Part shown: in pieces, positions 1-7,155 of the stretch
Numbering within the stretch: the stretch's first letter is position 1
How the letters are laid out: each line of letters opens with the position of its first letter
Assembly (NCBI GenBank): GCA_036273175.1
Contig: DASUIE010000108.1
Span: 1 to 13,507, forward strand
Direction: 5' to 3'
DNA length: 13,507 bases
Origin: DATARH01 sp036273175
GTDB lineage: Bacteria > Pseudomonadota > Alphaproteobacteria > ATCC43930 > CGMCC-115725
Position numbers and translations under genes: made by a program
The notes under the pieces: model-generated
The model's database searches: none
The model's input: the letters and a program-made list of their open reading frames with translations, nothing else
What the model was told of the DNA's origin: nothing

Positions 1-844
1 CGAGGTTGCGGCTGACGAGAACCGGGTCGCGCTCGGCCTGCGCCCCCCAAACGACGCCGATCACCGAGATATTCTTGACCAGGATGAGATTGGCCGGGAC
101 GGCCTGGATGCGGCCTGAGGCGAAGCCGATCACCAGCATCCGCGCCTCCCAGTTGACCGCGCGCATCGCCTGGTCGAAGGCGTCGCCGCCGACCGGATCG
201 AACACGACATCGGCGCCGAGCCCGCCGGTCAGCTCGCGCACCCGGTCGCGGATGCTCTCGCTGCGATAGTCGATCAGCTCGTCGGCGCCGCGGCCGCGCG
301 CGATTTCCAGCTTTTCCGGGCCGCCGGCGGCGGCGATCACCCGCGCGCCCGTCTGCTTGCCGATCTCGACCGCGGTGAGGCCGACGCCGCCGGCGGCGCC
401 GAGCACCAAAAGCGTCTCGCCGGCCTTGAGGTGGCCGCGATGGGTCAGTGCGAAATGCGAGGTACCGTAAGCGACCGGAAAACCGGCGGCGGTCACGTAA
501 TCCATCGCGTCGGGGATCGGCACCACGGCATCGGCGTTGGCGACGATTTCCTCGGCGTAAGTGCCGCCGTTGCGCATCACCGCGAGCACGCGCTGCCCCA
601 CCGCCAAATGGCCGACCCCGCCGCCGATCTCGATGATCTCGCCGGCGGCTTCGAGACCGGGGGTGAACGGGAAGGGCGGCTTGACCTGGTACTTGCCGGC
701 GATCATCAGCGTGTCGGCGAAATTGACACCGGCGGCGCGGACCCGAATGCGCGCCTCGCGAGGCCCGAGCGCCCGGTACGTCGCCTCCTCGAGACGCAGG
801 TTTTCCGGGCCGCCCCACTCCCGGACCGTCATCGCCTTTGCCAT
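1..844 (-). CDS. NADPH:quinone oxidoreductase family protein (zinc-free MDR), partial
   Basis: I translated the minus strand from an ATG at 842-844. It gives 281 residues that run off the left edge, against about 325 for the family, so roughly the last 45 are missing. A GROES-like N-terminal domain (residues about 1-120, with FTPGLEAAGEI near 60-70) is followed by a Rossmann domain whose nucleotide-binding loop is LGAAGGVGLTAVEIG at 148-162. The zinc-binding cysteines of true alcohol dehydrogenases are absent; VNFADTLM stands where the catalytic cysteine would be. That is typical of NADPH-dependent quinone reductase/enoyl-reductase-like MDR proteins, which act in the cytoplasm on quinones or activated alkenes. 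A GGGAG Shine-Dalgarno sits about 6 nt before the ATG. The gene is transcribed divergently from the helicase gene. The physiological substrate cannot be read from the sequence. Confidence 0.9.
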   Translation of the reverse strand, partial: MAKAMTVREWGGPENLRLEEATYRALGPREARIRVRAAGVNFADTLMIAGKYQVKPPFPFTPGLEAAGEIIEIGGGVGHLAVGQRVLAVMRNGGTYAEEIVANADAVVPIPDAMDYVTAAGFPVAYGTSHFALTHRGHLKAGETLLVLGAAGGVGLTAVEIGKQTGARVIAAAGGPEKLEIARGRGADELIDYRSESIRDRVRELTGGLGADVVFDPVGGDAFDQAMRAVNWEARMLVIGFASGRIQAVPANLILVKNISVIGVVWGAQAERDPVLVSRNL

Positions 845-870
845 TTCCGGCTCCCGTCCCGCGCTGCCTC

Positions 871-900
871 TGTAAACAGCGTAATGCGGTCGGAGGTCAA
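871..900 (-). promoter_or_regulatory. Candidate promoter of the quinone oxidoreductase gene
   Basis: On the minus strand a TTGACC hexamer (895-900) is followed, 18 nt later, by TTTACA (871-876), about 27 nt upstream of the ATG. The -35 is good and the -10 is weak. The -10 overlaps a small CTGT-AA-ACAG palindrome at 870-879. This is inferred from spacing and consensus only. Confidence 0.35.
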
Positions 901-919
901 CTCGGCGACGCGAGCGTGA

Positions 920-925
920 GATAAT
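920..925 (+). promoter_or_regulatory. Candidate -10 element of the helicase gene
   Basis: GATAAT lies 6 nt before the helicase ATG at 932, and no Shine-Dalgarno is visible upstream of that ATG. If this hexamer is the -10, transcription would start at or next to the ATG, giving a leaderless message. No clear -35 is seen around 897-902. Confidence 0.3.
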
Positions 926-931
926 CGCGGG

Positions 932-3370
932 ATGGCCGACGCCGATTTGCTGCCGCCCCGCTTCCGAGCCTGGTTCGCCGCGCGCGGCTGGGCGCCGCAC
1001 CGCCATCAGCTTGCGATGCTGCGGGCGGCGCGCGGGGGACGTTCGGTGCTGCTGACCGCGCCGACCGGTGGGGGCAAGACACTGGCCGGGTTTCTGCCGA
1101 GTCTCGTCGCGCTGGCGGAGGCGCCGGCCGAGGGGCTGCACACGCTCTATATTTCGCCGCTGAAGGCGCTGGCGGTCGATATCCACCGTAACCTCGAACG
1201 GCCGATTGCCGAGCTCGACTTGCCGATCCGCGCCGAGACCCGCACCGGCGACACCCCGGCCTTGAAGCGCCAGCGCCAGCGCGAGCACCCGCCGCAGATG
1301 CTGATGACGACGCCGGAATCGCTGGCTTTGCTGCTCTCCTATCCCGACGCCGGAGAGATTTTCGGCGGGCTCCGGGCGGTGGTCATCGACGAATTGCACG
1401 CGCTGATCGGCACCAAGCGCGGCGACCTTTTGGCGCTCGGCCTGGCGCGGCTCGGCCGTCTCGCGCCGGCGGCCCGCAAGGTCGGGCTGTCCGCGACCGC
1501 CTCGTGGCCCGACGAGCTGCTGGCCTATCTCGGCCCGGAGGTCGAGCGCATCGAGGCGATGAGCGGCCCCGAGCCGGAGATTTCGATCCTCGCCACGCCG
1601 GACGATTTGCCCTGGACCGGACACATGGCGATGCACGCGATCCCGCCGATCTACGACGCGATCCGGGCGCATCGGACGACCCTCGTCTTCGTCAATACGC
1701 GGGCGCAGGCCGAGCTGGCGTTCCAAGGGCTGTGGCGGCTCAACGACGACAATCTGCCGATCGGGCTGCATCACGGCAGCCTCGCGGTCGAGCAGCGCCG
1801 CAAGATCGAGAAGGCCGTCGCCGAAGGCAAGCTGCGCGCCGTGGTCGCGACCTCCTCGCTCGATCTCGGCATCGATTGGGGGTCGATCGATCTGGTGATC
1901 CAGCTCGGCGCCCCGAAAGGCGTGTCGCGGCTGATCCAGCGCATCGGCCGCGCCAACCACCGGCTCGACAGACCGAGCCGGGCGATCCTGGCCCCGGCCA
2001 ACCGCTTCGAGTTTCTCGAATGTCGCGCCGCGCTCGAAGCGGCGCGGGCCGGGGCGCTCGACGGCGACGCGCCGCGGCCGGGCGGGCTCGACGTACTTGC
2101 CCAGCACATTCTCGGGATGAGCTGCGCCGCGCCGTTCGACCCCGACGAGCTTTATGCCGAGATCGTCTCGGCCTCGCCTTACCGGGCGTTGCCGCGCGAG
2201 GATTTCGACGACGTGCTGGGCTTTGTCGAGCATGGCGGGTACGCGCTCCGGAGCTACGAGCGCTGGCGCAGGCTATTCCGCGACAGCCTCGGCCGCTACC
2301 GCGTCGCCGGCGAGCGCACGGCGCGGCGGTACCGGATGAATATCGGGACGATCGTCGAGTCGCCGCTGCTCAAGGTGCGGATCGGGCGCGGGCCGGTTCT
2401 CGGCGAGTTCGAGGAGTATTTCGCGCAAGGGCTGGTGCCCGGCGACACCTTTATCTTCGCCGGCCAGCGCCTGCGCTTTGAGGCGATCCGCGAGATGGAG
2501 GTGATCGCCAGCCGCGCCAAGGGCGACGACCCGCCCAAGGTGCCGGCCTATGCCGGCGGCCGGCTGCCACTCTCGACCTATCTCGCTGACGGGGTGCGCG
2601 CGATCCTCGCCGACGAGCGGCGGTGGGACGCCTTCCCCGATGCGGTGCGCGAATGGCTGAGGCTACAGGAATGGCGCTCGGTGCTGCCGCCTCGCGACGG
2701 GCTATTGGTCGAGAGCTTTCCGCGCAATGGCCGCGAGTACCTCGTCGCCTACCCTTTCGAGGGCCGCAACGCGCACCAGACCCTCGGCATGCTGCTGACT
2801 CGCCGGATGGAGCGCGCCGGGTTCGCGCCGCTCGGCTTTGTCGCGACCGACTATCTGCTGGCGATCTGGGCGCTGCACCCGGCGGCCGACCTCGACGCGC
2901 TGTTCGACGAGGATATGCTCGGCGACGACCTCGAAGCGTGGATGGCGGAATCGTCGCTGCTGCGCCGCACCTTTCGCAATGTCGCGGTGATCGCCGGACT
3001 GATCGAGAAGAAGCAGCCGGGCGCCGAGCGGACCCGCAAGCAGGTGACGATCAGCTCGGACCTGATCTACGACGTGCTGCGCCGGCACGAGCCGGGCCAT
3101 GTGCTGCTGCGCGCGACCCGCGCCGACGCGGCGACCGGGCTCACCGATGTGCGCCGGCTCGGCGCGATGCTGGCGCGGGTCAAGGGCCGCATCGCCCACC
3201 GCCGCCTCGACCGCGTCTCGCCGCTCGCGGTCGCCGCGATCCTCGATATCGGCCGCGAGCAGGTCTACGGTTCCGCCCTCGACCAGCTTTTGGACGAGGC
3301 GGAGGAGGCGGTGGTCCGCGAGGCGACGGAGGGGGCGCCGCCGGCGATCGCGGCCAAGGTCCCCGCGTGA
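932..3370 (+). CDS. Ligase-associated DNA damage response DEXH-box helicase (Lhr-Core family)
   Basis: The protein has 812 residues, the usual length of the Lhr-Core helicases found beside bacterial ATP-dependent DNA ligases. Superfamily 2 motifs appear in order: Walker A APTGGGKT (43-50), Ia ISPLKAL (74-80), TTPES (126-130), DELH (153-156), SATA (187-190), LVFVNTRAQAE (251-261), HHGS (280-283), LDLGID (310-315) and QRIGRANHR (336-344). The remaining ~450 residues match the winged-helix, beta-barrel and Lhr C-terminal region by position, although I cannot assign boundaries. Family members are ATP-driven 3'-5' nucleic-acid translocases thought to act in DNA damage repair. The stop overlaps the GTG of pdeM (GTGA), so the two are translationally coupled. 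The usual ligase and exonuclease partners are not in this window. ATG 932 lacks a clear Shine-Dalgarno but begins the conserved N-terminus. Confidence 0.93.
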   Translation: MADADLLPPRFRAWFAARGWAPHRHQLAMLRAARGGRSVLLTAPTGGGKTLAGFLPSLVALAEAPAEGLHTLYISPLKALAVDIHRNLERPIAELDLPIRAETRTGDTPALKRQRQREHPPQMLMTTPESLALLLSYPDAGEIFGGLRAVVIDELHALIGTKRGDLLALGLARLGRLAPAARKVGLSATASWPDELLAYLGPEVERIEAMSGPEPEISILATPDDLPWTGHMAMHAIPPIYDAIRAHRTTLVFVNTRAQAELAFQGLWRLNDDNLPIGLHHGSLAVEQRRKIEKAVAEGKLRAVVATSSLDLGIDWGSIDLVIQLGAPKGVSRLIQRIGRANHRLDRPSRAILAPANRFEFLECRAALEAARAGALDGDAPRPGGLDVLAQHILGMSCAAPFDPDELYAEIVSASPYRALPREDFDDVLGFVEHGGYALRSYERWRRLFRDSLGRYRVAGERTARRYRMNIGTIVESPLLKVRIGRGPVLGEFEEYFAQGLVPGDTFIFAGQRLRFEAIREMEVIASRAKGDDPPKVPAYAGGRLPLSTYLADGVRAILADERRWDAFPDAVREWLRLQEWRSVLPPRDGLLVESFPRNGREYLVAYPFEGRNAHQTLGMLLTRRMERAGFAPLGFVATDYLLAIWALHPAADLDALFDEDMLGDDLEAWMAESSLLRRTFRNVAVIAGLIEKKQPGAERTRKQVTISSDLIYDVLRRHEPGHVLLRATRADAATGLTDVRRLGAMLARVKGRIAHRRLDRVSPLAVAAILDIGREQVYGSALDQLLDEAEEAVVREATEGAPPAIAAKVPA

Positions 3371-4050
3371 TCGAGCTCACGCTCCGCGGCGAGACGCTCC
3401 TGCCCGACCCGTCGGGCGCGTTGCTGTGGCCGGAGGCGGAGGCGGTCGTCGTCGCCGATCTTCATCTCGAAAAGGGGTCGAGCTATCCGGGGCTACCGCC
3501 TTACGACACGGCGGCGACGTTGGCGCGGCTCGGCGACGTGCTGCGCGAGCGCCGGCCGAAACGGGTGATCTGCCTCGGCGACAGCTTTCACGACGGCGGG
3601 GCGGCAACGCGGCTCGACCGGGAAGACCGCGACGCGCTCGCCGCGCTCGTCGCCGCGCATGACTGGCTGTGGGTCGCCGGCAACCACGACCCGGCGCCGC
3701 CCTCGCTCGGCGGGCGCGTGGTCGGCGAGATCGCGGTCGGCCCGCTTTCCTTTCGCCACGAGGCCGCTGTCTGGGCAGAGGACGGCGAAATCAGCGGCCA
3801 CTATCACCCGAAGGCGGCCTGGCGGTCGCGCGGCCGCTCGGTCCACGGGCGCTGCTTTGTCGGCGACGCGAGACGGCTGATCCTGCCCGCCTTTGGCGCC
3901 TATGCCGGTGGGCTCGACGTGCGCGACCCGGCGATCGCCGGGCTGTTTCCGGACGGGTTCGACATCCACCTGCTGGCGCGCGGCAGGATCACCCGCCTGC
4001 CGCGCGAGGCTAGATCGACCGTTTTGATGCCGTCAAAACGGTCGATCTAG
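3367..4050 (+). CDS. pdeM: Ligase-associated DNA damage response endonuclease PdeM (metallophosphoesterase)
   Basis: This calcineurin-like phosphoesterase has 227 residues from a GTG that overlaps the helicase stop by 4 nt. A longer open frame extends upstream, but only as a shadow of the helicase. Two-metal site motifs are complete: DLH (31-33), GDSFHD (71-76), GNHD (105-108), H131 and GHYH (144-147). Proteins of this group are encoded with the Lhr-type helicase and an ATP-dependent ligase and are proposed repair nucleases/phosphodiesterases. The C-terminal residues 215-227 and the TAG stop are encoded entirely by a perfect inverted repeat at 4009-4051. The tail is therefore probably an add-on from a repeat rather than conserved protein, and the catalytic core is intact. 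Family assignment is firm; the biochemical substrate is not known from sequence. Confidence 0.92.
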   Translation: MIELTLRGETLLPDPSGALLWPEAEAVVVADLHLEKGSSYPGLPPYDTAATLARLGDVLRERRPKRVICLGDSFHDGGAATRLDREDRDALAALVAAHDWLWVAGNHDPAPPSLGGRVVGEIAVGPLSFRHEAAVWAEDGEISGHYHPKAAWRSRGRSVHGRCFVGDARRLILPAFGAYAGGLDVRDPAIAGLFPDGFDIHLLARGRITRLPREARSTVLMPSKRSI

Positions 4051-4051
4051 C
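4009..4051. repeat. Perfect 19-bp-arm inverted repeat at the end of pdeM
   Basis: The left arm GCTAGATCGACCGTTTTGA (4009-4027) and its exact reverse complement (4033-4051) flank a 5-nt loop, TGCCG. Pairing can extend by a G-U and an A-T on the outside. The element contains the last 13 codons and the TAG stop of pdeM. No T-run follows on either strand, so it is not a canonical intrinsic terminator. It may still end transcription between the convergent pdeM and VOC genes, or be a mobile palindromic repeat. Confidence 0.9.
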
Positions 4052-4064
4052 TTGTTATGTTGCC

Positions 4065-4108
4065 GCATTTTCCGAGTCGTCAGGTGATCCCACCTAACTT
4101 GAAAATGC
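4065..4108. repeat. Imperfect 44-bp palindrome (REP-like) between convergent genes
   Basis: The outer arms GCATTTTC (4065-4072) and GAAAATGC (4101-4108) are exact complements. An inner hairpin AGGTG-ATCC-CACCT occupies 4082-4095 and extends through one mismatch to GT/AC. This nested layout resembles dispersed intergenic palindromes of alphaproteobacteria. It ends 1 nt before the VOC stop codon, so it sits where a bidirectional terminator would be expected. Confidence 0.65.
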
Positions 4109-4109
4109 T

Positions 4110-4661
4110 CTAGGCGTTGATCGTCGTCAGCTCGGCGAGATCGAGCTTGCCCTTGCGGATGCGCTCGACCAGCTCGTCCGGGTCGAAATCGATCCCGACC
4201 GGGTTCTTGTCGGTCGCCGAGCGGTTGCGCATGTAGTCCTGCCCTTCCTGGGCGGTGCGGAAATTGTCGATCAGCAGCTCGACCTGGTTGTGGTCCGGGT
4301 CGTAGTAGTACATCGACGTGGTCATGCCGTGATTGACGCAGCGGTGCGGGCGGACGCCCTGGCCCTTGAGCTCGACGTAATGGTCGGCGAGCTCTTTCGG
4401 CCCGGCGAAGGTGAAGGCCACGTGATGCAGCCCGACCTCGCCGCCCGCCCGCGCGGTCTTGCCCTCGGCCGGAGCCTTCTCGGCGAGCGGGCCGGGATCG
4501 ATGAAGGCGACGCGGTGGTGCTCGTCGTCATAGCTGATGAAGGCGATGAACTTGTTTTCGTAAAGCAGCTCGGCGCCGAGCACCGTGCAATACCACTCGA
4601 CCATCTCGGGCCGGCGGTTGGTCTGCAGCACCAGATGCGAGAGCTTTGACGGTGATCCCAT
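4110..4661 (-). CDS. VOC superfamily protein, glyoxalase/extradiol dioxygenase-like
   Basis: The protein has 183 residues with a single vicinal-oxygen-chelate module pair. It opens with KLSHLVLQT, giving metal-ligand candidate H9. A second half-module contains LHHVAFTF (H79/H80), H111 and the ring-cleavage-type signature YYYDPDHNQVEL, with E128 as the third ligand candidate. That motif and the tyrosines at 118-120 recall type I extradiol (catechol 2,3-) dioxygenases. The protein is shorter than the two-domain ~290-residue enzymes, so it could equally be a single-domain dioxygenase, hydratase or glyoxalase-like enzyme. The ~35-residue C-terminal extension (150-183) is charged and helical-looking. 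A strong AGGAGG Shine-Dalgarno precedes ATG 4661. The gene is divergent from the alpha/beta hydrolase, a pairing that fits ring-cleavage catabolism, though the substrate is unknown. Confidence 0.85.
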   Translation of the reverse strand: MGSPSKLSHLVLQTNRRPEMVEWYCTVLGAELLYENKFIAFISYDDEHHRVAFIDPGPLAEKAPAEGKTARAGGEVGLHHVAFTFAGPKELADHYVELKGQGVRPHRCVNHGMTTSMYYYDPDHNQVELLIDNFRTAQEGQDYMRNRSATDKNPVGIDFDPDELVERIRKGKLDLAELTTINA

Positions 4662-4664
4662 GAT

Positions 4665-4679
4665 CGCCTCCTATAGGCG
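4665..4679 (-). promoter_or_regulatory. Shine-Dalgarno of the VOC gene within a small hairpin
   Basis: CGCCT (4665-4669) and AGGCG (4675-4679) can pair around CCTAT. On the minus strand this contains the AGGAGG ribosome-binding site 6 nt before the ATG. The very strong SD decides the start at 4661. The short stem may be incidental. Confidence 0.45.
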
Positions 4680-4695
4680 GGGAAATTGGGGTTTC

Positions 4696-4714
4696 CGATC
4701 GGTGCGCCCGATCG
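4696..4714. promoter_or_regulatory. Inverted repeat in the divergent VOC/hydrolase intergenic region
   Basis: CGATCGG (4696-4702) and CCGATCG (4708-4714) are exact complements with 5 nt between. The repeat is in the 90-nt gap between divergent start codons, where an operator for both genes would be expected. No regulator gene is adjacent, so the role is only inferred. Confidence 0.4.
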
Positions 4715-4751
4715 CGCCGGAAGTCAATATGTCCCGAGGGGAAGCCAGCAC

Positions 4752-5801
4752 ATGGATCACCGCGAGGTCGCCGCCCGCGATTTCTTCTTTGTCGGCGGCG
4801 AATACGCCGGCTCGCCCGGCGAGGAACGGATGCACGGCCAGATGCATGTCGAGGCGCTGATTCCGCGGCGGCCGCGGCGGCCGTACCCGCTGGTGATGTT
4901 TCACGGCGCCGGGCAGACCGCGACCAACTGGCTGGCCACGCCGGACGGGCGCGTGGGCTGGGCCGAGTATTTCGTTGGCGAGGGCTACACGGTCTATCTC
5001 GTCGACCAGCCGGCGCGCGGGCGCTCCGCCTGGCAGCCCGGGATCGACGGCGAGATGATGACGTTCAACGCGCCGCAGCAGGAATGGCTGTTCACCGCAT
5101 CGGCCGACGATCCGCGCTGGCCGCAGGCGAAGCTGCACACGCAATGGCCCGGATCGGGGCACCGCGGCGACCCGGTCTTCGATGCGTTCCAGGCGAGCCA
5201 GGTGCCGTTCCTCGCCGACCAGGTGGAGACCCAGCGCCTGGCGCAGGCCGCCGGCGCCGCGCTGCTCGACCGGATCGGCCCCGCGGTGCTGATGACGCAT
5301 TCGCAATCCGGCACCTTCGGATGGATCATCGCCGAGGCGCGGCCAAGCCTCGTCAGGGCAATTGTCGCGCTCGAACCCGCCGGGCCGCCCTTCGAGAACA
5401 CGATCCTGTTCGGCGGCGAGGGACGCGTATGGGGCGTCGCCGATCTGCCGCTGACCTACGACCCGCCCGCCGCCTCGCGGGAGGCGCTCGATATCGAGCT
5501 AGAGGCCGAGGCGGACCACCCAGACCTGATTCGGTGCCGGCGGCAGAAGGCGCCGGCACGCCGTCTCGTCAACCTGGCCGACAAGCCGGTGCTGATCGTG
5601 ACCGGCGAGGCCTCGTATCACGCGGTCTACGATCATTGCACCGCGCAATACCTGGGCGAGGCCGGCGTTCCGGTCACCTTTGTCAGGCTCGAGGACCGGG
5701 GGATTCGCGGCAACGGCCACATGCTGATGCTGGAAAAGAACAATCTGGAGATCGCCGCGCTGATCGCCGATTGGCTCGCCGCCGGCGCGCGTCTATCGTA
5801 G
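4752..5801 (+). CDS. Alpha/beta-fold hydrolase (esterase-like)
   Basis: I chose ATG 4752, giving 349 residues, because a GAGGGG-like Shine-Dalgarno lies about 10 nt upstream and the protein then starts just before the first beta strand. The open frame continues upstream to 4686. The oxyanion-hole region is MFHGAGQTATNW (49-60). The nucleophile elbow is MTHSQSGTFG (181-190), with S184 in the position of the serine in GHSQGG-type elbows, and the histidine is H323 in GNGHMLM. An acid may be E208 in LEPAG. The cap between strands is long (about 95-165) and Trp-rich. There is no signal peptide, so it is probably a cytoplasmic esterase or C-C hydrolase. The divergent VOC gene fits a catabolic role, but the substrate is unknown. 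It is followed after 4 nt by the cysQ-like gene, implying co-transcription. Confidence 0.87.
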   Translation: MDHREVAARDFFFVGGEYAGSPGEERMHGQMHVEALIPRRPRRPYPLVMFHGAGQTATNWLATPDGRVGWAEYFVGEGYTVYLVDQPARGRSAWQPGIDGEMMTFNAPQQEWLFTASADDPRWPQAKLHTQWPGSGHRGDPVFDAFQASQVPFLADQVETQRLAQAAGAALLDRIGPAVLMTHSQSGTFGWIIAEARPSLVRAIVALEPAGPPFENTILFGGEGRVWGVADLPLTYDPPAASREALDIELEAEADHPDLIRCRRQKAPARRLVNLADKPVLIVTGEASYHAVYDHCTAQYLGEAGVPVTFVRLEDRGIRGNGHMLMLEKNNLEIAALIADWLAAGARLS

Positions 5802-5805
5802 CGCG

Positions 5806-6576
5806 ATGCCCGACAGATTGCTCGACACCGCGCTCCGCGCCGCGCTCGCCGGCGGCGAGGCGGTCATGAAAATTTACGCCGACCCGTTCGAGGTCTGGCA
5901 GAAGGACGACAAGACGCCGGTCACCGAGGCAGACCTCGCCTCCGAGAAGGTGGTGTGCGATATCCTCCGGGCCGAGTTTCCCGAGATCCCGATCGTCTCC
6001 GAGGAGACCGCCCCCACGGGCGGGTTTGCCGCGCCGGCCGCGCGGTTCTGGCTGGTCGACCCGCTCGACGGCACGCGCGAGTTCGCCGCGCGCAACGGCG
6101 AGTTTTCGGTGCTAGTCGCGCTGATCGAGGATACCAGGCCGGTGCTGGGGGTGGTGCACGGCCCCGCCACCGGCGTGACCTATACCGCGCACGGACCGGG
6201 GACGGCCCGGCGGCGGCTCGATGGCGGCGAATTCGCCCCGATCGCCGCGCGCGCGCCGGGGCCGGACGGGATCGTCGTGATCCACAGCCGCAGCCACGAG
6301 AACAGCCGACGGCTCGCCGAGTACTTCGAGGGCAAGGCGGTCAAGGAGCGGCATATCTGCGGCAGCGCGCTCAAATTCGGCGTGGTCGCCGCGGGCGACG
6401 CGGATTTCTACCCGCGCTTCGGCACGACGATGGAATGGGACACCGCCGCCGGCCAAGCCATCCTCGAAGCCGCCGGCGGCTCGGTGCTTGCCCTCGACGG
6501 CGCTCCGCTCGCCTATGGCAAGCCGGCGCTCAAGAACGACGGGTTCCTCGCCTGGGGGGCGAAGGCGGCTTGGTAG
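5806..6576 (+). CDS. cysQ: 3'(2'),5'-bisphosphate nucleotidase CysQ (inositol monophosphatase family)
   Basis: The protein has 256 residues, normal for CysQ. Metal-site motifs of the Li+-sensitive phosphatase superfamily are complete: KTPVTEAD (36-43), VSEE (64-67), the CysQ-type VDPLDGTREF (84-93, with D85 and D88) and EWDTAAGQAILEAAGG (210-225, D212). The TREF/TKEF ending and EWDTAAG wording favour CysQ over inositol monophosphatase or histidinol phosphatase. The reaction is hydrolysis of 3'-phosphoadenosine 5'-phosphate to AMP, which removes a by-product of sulfate assimilation and sulfotransfer. No clear ribosome-binding site precedes ATG 5806, and the hydrolase stop is only 4 nt upstream, so translation is probably coupled. 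It may also serve sulfur metabolism together with the sulfatase further on, but nothing here demonstrates that. Confidence 0.9.
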   Translation: MPDRLLDTALRAALAGGEAVMKIYADPFEVWQKDDKTPVTEADLASEKVVCDILRAEFPEIPIVSEETAPTGGFAAPAARFWLVDPLDGTREFAARNGEFSVLVALIEDTRPVLGVVHGPATGVTYTAHGPGTARRRLDGGEFAPIAARAPGPDGIVVIHSRSHENSRRLAEYFEGKAVKERHICGSALKFGVVAAGDADFYPRFGTTMEWDTAAGQAILEAAGGSVLALDGAPLAYGKPALKNDGFLAWGAKAAW

Positions 6577-6590
6577 GAAGGGCCGGCTAG

Positions 6591-6953
6591 CTAGCGGGGC
6601 GCGCCACTCTCCGAAAGCGGGGCGAGCCGTTCGCGGAGATATCGCGCGATCGCCACGCGGTCCGCGGGCGGGAGCGTGCCGAGCCGCTGGGCGTCACGAG
6701 CCTCTATCGTCGCGAGCTTGGCAGGGCGGACCAAGGAAGGCGCCGGCAGCCCCGCCTGCTCGGTATTCGAGACCGGCACATCTCCAGCCCAGCCGCGGTT
6801 CGCCGCGCTGGTGATCATCGCCAGCCATAACAGGCCGTGCTCGCTTTCCAGTTGGCCCGCCGCGACTACCAGAGCAGGCCGGTTTTGTCGTACCGGACGA
6901 TCCGTGTAGGGAAACGGGACTTTGACGATGTCCCACGCCTCAAAGTTTGGCAT
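6591..6953 (-). CDS. Type II toxin, MazF/PemK family endoribonuclease
   Basis: The protein has 120 residues with the MazF/PemK fold signature: an N-terminal WDIVKVPFPYTD (7-18), RPALVV (25-30, candidate catalytic R25), MIT (46-48, candidate catalytic T48) and the C-terminal PSLVRPAKLATIEARD (72-87). Members cleave mRNA as dimers and are neutralised by the partner antitoxin. Its ATG at 6953 lies 14 nt inside the end of the antitoxin gene, giving the usual antitoxin-first, coupled order on the minus strand. It converges on cysQ with only 14 nt between stop codons, leaving no room for a terminator apart from a short GCTAGCTAGC palindrome (6586-6595). All key residues appear present, so it looks functional rather than degenerate. 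Target sequence specificity cannot be predicted. Confidence 0.9.
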   Translation of the reverse strand: MPNFEAWDIVKVPFPYTDRPVRQNRPALVVAAGQLESEHGLLWLAMITSAANRGWAGDVPVSNTEQAGLPAPSLVRPAKLATIEARDAQRLGTLPPADRVAIARYLRERLAPLSESGAPR

Positions 6954-7155
6954 AGGCTTGGCGATCGGCGTCCGACGCCCACTCGGAGAAGGTCGCGAAC
7001 GGATCGTCGGCGGACTCTCGATTAACTTTTGTCAGCACAACCCGATCGCCGTCGATGACATAGGCGATTTCGTCGCCGCCGGAGAGCCGGAGCGCAGACC
7101 GCACCGGAAGCGGTATTGTCGTCTGGGCCTTGCTGGTCAGCTTGCTTTTGATCAT
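6940..7155 (-). CDS. AbrB/PrlF-type antitoxin (SpoVT-AbrB domain)
   Basis: I start the protein at ATG 7155, giving 71 residues. A TTG at 7191 is also in frame, but would place the promoter palindrome inside the gene, and the family begins just before the LTSKAQTTIP segment. Residues 1-45 form a swapped-hairpin AbrB DNA-binding domain (KAQTTIPLPVRSALRLSGGDEIAYVIDGDRVVLTKV region). The acidic, flexible C-terminus (about 46-71) would wrap and block the MazF-like toxin. The gene lies upstream of and overlaps the toxin by 14 nt. Such antitoxins repress their own operon by binding a palindrome. A perfect one is present 11 nt upstream of this start. No Shine-Dalgarno is visible, consistent with a leaderless message. 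Confidence 0.88.
   Translation of the reverse strand: MIKSKLTSKAQTTIPLPVRSALRLSGGDEIAYVIDGDRVVLTKVNRESADDPFATFSEWASDADRQAYAKL

Noticed and set aside
431..919. 162-codon plus-strand open frame near the left end
   Set aside because: It is antisense to the quinone oxidoreductase, which has a recognisable NADPH-binding domain.
1504..2481. 325-codon plus-strand frame inside the helicase gene
   Set aside because: It is an alternative frame of a gene with complete helicase motifs, and its product is almost entirely Arg/Ala/Gly-rich.
4009..4051. Intrinsic terminator call for the pdeM palindrome
   Set aside because: The stem is long and perfect, but no T-run follows on either strand and the upper stem is A/T-rich, so I annotated it as a repeat.
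6586..6595. GCTAGCTAGC palindrome between cysQ and the toxin gene
   Set aside because: It is short and includes the toxin stop codon. With only 14 nt between genes it is too small to call a terminator or binding site.
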